Below are positions 54,102 through 56,341 of a DNA stretch of 56,341 bases, one piece after another. The stretch's first letter is position 1; every line of letters begins with the position of its first letter. Below the pieces are notes generated by a model. That model was not told the DNA's origin and made no database searches. It saw only the letters and a list, made by a program, of their open reading frames with translations. Origin of the DNA: Tenericutes bacterium ADurb.Bin087 (GTDB lineage Bacteria; Bacillota_I; Bacilli_A; RFN20; CAG-826). Made by a program: the position numbers and the translations under genes. The stretch is from positions 1-56,341 of the forward strand of contig MWEF01000008.1 of NCBI GenBank assembly GCA_002070905.1. The letters run 5' to 3'.

Positions 54102-54326
54102 AAATTAAGTCCGTTGCAAGGACGTCGGATAATTATTGAAATGATACACAAAACGCCTAACATTACTACTGAGTATTTAGCAAATGTATTCAATCTGACA
54201 GCAAAAACAATTGAAAGAGATTTAAAAATATTAATTAAATTAGACAAAATAAAATATAAGGGAAGCGCTAAAAAGGGTCGGTGGATCATTATTGAAAAGA
54301 AGCAATAAGAAATATATATTAATAAT

Positions 54327-54824
54327 ATGCCTAAATTATTAAATGGATTATATTTATTCTCACAGGACGATTATTTAACAGAATCCCAAGTTGTGAAAAT
54401 TAAAAAAAATCATTTAATCCTTTTTCAGAGTAATCATCATTACGCAAAAGAAGTGAACTCCTATTACCCTTTTGACGGTGGCTTATCATGGGTAAACGGG
54501 ACATTACACAAAGATTTGCCGCAGCCTATTTGCCAAGTTGCAGCGATTAGTTTTACTCGTTATGAAAAGAAAGTAGTTGCCGTACTTAATCCCGCGGATA
54601 AAAGGAAAAGACGTAATACTATGCTGTACTCCGTCTTTCGTTTGATGAAGGGAAAACATTTAGTAAAGAGCTCTTAATTCTTAATAATAAATATTGCTTT
54701 TTCTTCTAATTCTTCTTTAGTGTACTTAGATGATGACACCCTAGGTATATTCTTTGAAGATAGTGCAGCATCAAACTATATGTCATTTATGAAGGTTGAT
54801 TTAAAGGAATGGTTAGACAAATGA
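54327..54824 (+). pseudogene. C-terminal remnant of an exo-alpha-sialidase (GH33-like)
   Basis: Three frames must be joined. Frame one (54327 to about 54624) has an Asp-box-like YPFDGGLSW, then LPQPICQ and VLNPADKRKRRNTM. Frame two (about 54629-54690) has LRLSFDEGKTFSKELLIL, with a second Asp box SFDEGKTF. The third part returns to the first frame at SNSSLVYLDDDTLGIFFED and ends KVDLKEWLDK-TGA. This order (second-last Asp box, CQ, NPA..R, Asp box, YSxL, G-I-x-F/Y-E, W-L) is that of bacterial sialidase C-termini. Only about 165 residues remain, the N-terminal half is absent, and there is no RBS. It is a dead gene fragment. Confidence 0.65.
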
Positions 54825-54960
54825 TTTATTTAAGTGGTGTTTAATTATTGTATTCATTGTTGTTTGAAAAGCAATTTTGGTAGGTTTAAAAACTGAAGAA
54901 GATGTTACTTGAAAAAGACTAAATTAATGTTTACAATAAAAAAGAAGCAGGAGTAACTCA

Positions 54961-55065
54961 ATGTGTAAAGTAGTTACGACACCTATGCTCAATATTATGA
55001 GGGAGTGGTGTGCTTCATCTAAAAGACCTCTATGCAAAGGGTTGCAAAGGAGGCGACTATTATGA
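54961..55065 (+). CDS. Possible 34-residue ORF coupled to the next gene
   Basis: AGGAG lies 7 nt before ATG 54961. The frame encodes a basic, Cys-containing peptide (MCKVVTTPMLNIMREW...KRPLCKGLQRRRLL) and its TGA overlaps the next ATG as ATGA. It could be a leader peptide or chance. The 136 bp before it (54825-54960) hold nothing I can support. Confidence 0.25.
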   Translation: MCKVVTTPMLNIMREWCASSKRPLCKGLQRRRLL

Positions 55066-56021
55066 CAAATCAAAAAACAAAATTTGATTACTCGAAAGTA
55101 GAATCAAAAGAAGATTTACGTTACTGGGGTTTGCATCCTAAAAAAGGCAGACTTCATATTGACACTAAAAGGTATAAAAAAATATGCGAAATAGAACGTT
55201 TCACTGAATTTATACCTAGCGGATTATTCCAAAATAGAAACACTCATTATTTTATTCCAAATAAACAAAAAAGACATGATTACAAGTATAATCTTTTTCG
55301 TGATTTGATTTTACAACTAAAAGAAGATTGGTTTTGTGAATATAAGAATGTTTTTGCCGCAATTAAGACGCCAGAAGAAGCATATCAAAATTTAAGATTA
55401 GATATGATAGCTCACAGCTCTGGCTCTGATGACTTAGATGAAATAGAATTTGATGCTATGATTCATAGCTTTAATCGTATTAAAAAATACAATGAAATTA
55501 TTAATTCTTTATATTTTCAATTTATTCAAAAAATCACTTCGGAAATAACACGATATATGTTGCTTGTATGTAATGATTTAGGTTATAAGAGTAATGATTT
55601 TAGCATTGATGCTTTTTTCAAGTTTTCAGATGGACTAATAAAAGATAAGAGCCAACCAAAAATCAATAAGTTTAGAAAATATAACGCTTTTAATCTATTA
55701 AATAAAATAAATAATTTCTTAAAACATAATACTTTAAGATCATATGAGCAACTAAAAAAACATTACCCTAAAAATGTTAGGACCAAAGGTGTTGATGGTT
55801 GCAAAATAGATTATGAAAACGGGATGTACGCTGGGGATTGGATTATTATAAAGCCAGATTATATTGATAAATTATTTGATAAACTAATTATTTTCTTCGA
55901 AGATTATTGCAGTATCATTCTAAAAGAAAACATCAAAGAAGCAGATTGGAATTATGATGACTATTTTAGGGACGCATTTAAGGTTTTTCAATTTCCTAAT
56001 GCCTATTATGGCATTAGATAG
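55062..56021 (+). CDS. Protein of unknown function, alpha-helical
   Basis: This 319-residue protein is not recognised. It has no signal peptide or membrane helix and is rich in Lys, Asn, Tyr and Phe, as expected of an AT-rich accessory gene. The order is a charged N-terminus, several predicted helices (NLFRDLILQLKEDWF, FNRIKKYNEIINSLYFQFIQKITSEI) and a helix-loop segment LNKINNFLKHNTLRSYEQLKKHYP with FLKH that recalls HEPN/Abi-like all-helical proteins. A lone R/H-containing RXnH pattern is not convincing. ATG 55062 has AAAGGAGG 8 nt upstream. The position at the end of a toxin-antitoxin/Fic island suggests an accessory or defence role, by context only. Confidence 0.6.
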   Translation: MTNQKTKFDYSKVESKEDLRYWGLHPKKGRLHIDTKRYKKICEIERFTEFIPSGLFQNRNTHYFIPNKQKRHDYKYNLFRDLILQLKEDWFCEYKNVFAAIKTPEEAYQNLRLDMIAHSSGSDDLDEIEFDAMIHSFNRIKKYNEIINSLYFQFIQKITSEITRYMLLVCNDLGYKSNDFSIDAFFKFSDGLIKDKSQPKINKFRKYNAFNLLNKINNFLKHNTLRSYEQLKKHYPKNVRTKGVDGCKIDYENGMYAGDWIIIKPDYIDKLFDKLIIFFEDYCSIILKENIKEADWNYDDYFRDAFKVFQFPNAYYGIR

Positions 56022-56056
56022 AAGAGAATAAAACTATGATTATGTCTTAGTTTTAA

Positions 56057-56085
56057 TTGTTAATGCTATTAAAGATTGGTATAAT
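56057..56085 (+). promoter_or_regulatory. Promoter upstream of the partial gene at the window end
   Basis: TTGTTA (56057-56062), a 17-bp spacer and TATAAT (56080-56085). Confidence 0.75.
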
Positions 56086-56187
56086 AAAGTTATGAAAGAT
56101 ATTAGACAAATAGTAGGAAACTTTAAAAATTTTAACTTATTTTTTTAATAGTCAACTAAATCTAGACACTTTAAGGAGTACATGATA

Positions 56188-56341
56188 ATGGATAAAAATA
56201 ATAACGAACATATTCTTAAGTTTGCAACATTCGCGGAACAAAACTTAGATCTAAATAATTTACCAGATATTGAACCCTTTAAATCATTATCAATGATTGT
56301 TGTTAATTGTATTTATTCACTTAGAGCAAATTACCGTACAA
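56188..56341 (+). CDS. Partial gene, N-terminus of an unrecognised protein
   Basis: The frame is open to the window edge (51 codons) from ATG 56188, with AGGAG 9 nt upstream; ATG 56182 is in frame but only 3 nt from the RBS. It encodes MDKNNNEHILKFATFAEQN and then a hydrophobic stretch SMIVVNCIYSL. It shares the promoter at 56057 with no other gene. No family can be assigned. Confidence 0.6.
   Translation, partial: MDKNNNEHILKFATFAEQNLDLNNLPDIEPFKSLSMIVVNCIYSLRANYRT

Larger units (their letters stand above)
52608..54308 (+). pseudogene. AlbA_2/Schlafen-like ATP-binding regulator with an in-frame TGA
   Basis: One open frame of 566 residues is interrupted only by TGA at 53361-53363. Upstream (to 53363) is an AlbA_2 domain: SVVAFANSKGGKIFFGVSDSG. 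Downstream is the C-terminal ATPase-like half (EALVNALVHRDYT, EIVSPGGMYDG, RRNPVIADLFGR, MERRGSGLKKI) and two tandem winged helices. Each helix pair has the same plan (RRQEILNILKDNPTITAKEL and RRIIIEMIHKTPNITTEYL) and ends with a GRWI strand. The TGA falls in KKM-*-RKGALYREE, where relatives, as I remember them, have Trp. So it is a TGG-to-TGA nonsense change or a TGA read as Trp. ATG 52608 follows AGGGGTGA. Confidence 0.78.

Noticed and set aside
1-56341. Use of genetic code 4 (TGA = Trp) across the window
   Set aside because: About 40 genes are complete with TGG only and relB uses TGA as a stop in a typical ATGA overlap. The single in-frame TGA is kept as a finding, not as proof.
1-56341. 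CRISPR array, prophage, insertion sequence or rRNA
   Set aside because: No regularly spaced repeats beyond the short coding linkers, no transposase or integrase frames with terminal repeats, and no rRNA-like stretches were seen.

Overview
Organism and overall character. This is a low-GC bacterial chromosome segment with strong AGGAGG-type ribosome binding sites, T-tailed intrinsic terminators, lipobox lipoproteins, an oxygen-independent ribonucleotide reductase and standard TGG tryptophan codons. Secreted proteins are either lipoproteins or carry a signal peptide plus a C-terminal membrane helix with a short basic tail, and no LPXTG-like sortase signal is visible. I infer an anaerobic, fermentative member of the Bacillota/Mycoplasmatota boundary (Acholeplasma/Izemoplasma/RF39-like Bacilli), possibly without a normal cell wall. 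Family knowledge supports this only indirectly; no rRNA is present to confirm it.

Layout. 1-1.3 kb: a small helix-rich protein, an MscS channel and tRNA-Arg(TCG). 1.4-14.6 kb, all on the minus strand: an alpha-glucan utilisation locus with a starch-binding lipoprotein (InlB-type repeats plus SusE/F-like modules), anchored pullulanase, MalQ, lipoprotein amylase, MalG, MalF, MalE and the MalK ATPase. A clean promoter with a LacI-type palindrome precedes malE, and the starch lipoprotein and malK are separate units. 14.7-16.7 kb: a KtrA/KtrB potassium system. 16.8-20.6 kb: two tandem paralogous secreted endonuclease I proteins; a third, divergent one lies at 31.3 kb. 20.7-23.9 kb: three lipoproteins, two built from a shared repeated module I do not recognise. 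24.0-24.4 kb: a self-contained transcription unit for a 22-residue cationic peptide, then tRNA-Val(GAC). 24.5-31.3 kb: a GNAT/PlsC-type acyltransferase pair, a GltS-like symporter and a Ca2+-type P-ATPase. 33.6-40.7 kb: a double-thioredoxin-fold lipoprotein, potABCD and an HI0933-type flavoprotein. 41-43.7 kb: nrdD-nrdG. 43.8-45.7 kb: a NatAB-like ABC exporter.

Accessory region. From about 45.8 kb the window is more AT-rich and becomes an island-like series: a RelB/DinJ antitoxin with a frameshifted YafQ toxin, tRNA-Cys(GCA), an XRE-MNT antitoxin with HEPN toxin behind paired operators, a Fic protein, a PAS-GGDEF protein, leucyl aminopeptidase, a second Fic protein behind a direct-repeat promoter, an AlbA_2/HTH gene broken by one in-frame TGA at a likely Trp position, a decayed sialidase fragment, a protein of unknown function and a partial gene at the window edge.

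How it fits together. The cell appears to degrade extracellular starch/glycogen and extracellular DNA/RNA at its surface, import maltodextrins, polyamines, K+ and probably glutamate, and make dNTPs anaerobically. The signals most worth a second look are the 22-aa peptide unit, the in-frame TGA combined with near absence of TGA stops (1 of 42 intact frames checked), the repeated lipoprotein module, the Sus-like starch lipoprotein in an apparently single-membrane organism, and the operator architectures of the toxin-antitoxin and Fic genes.
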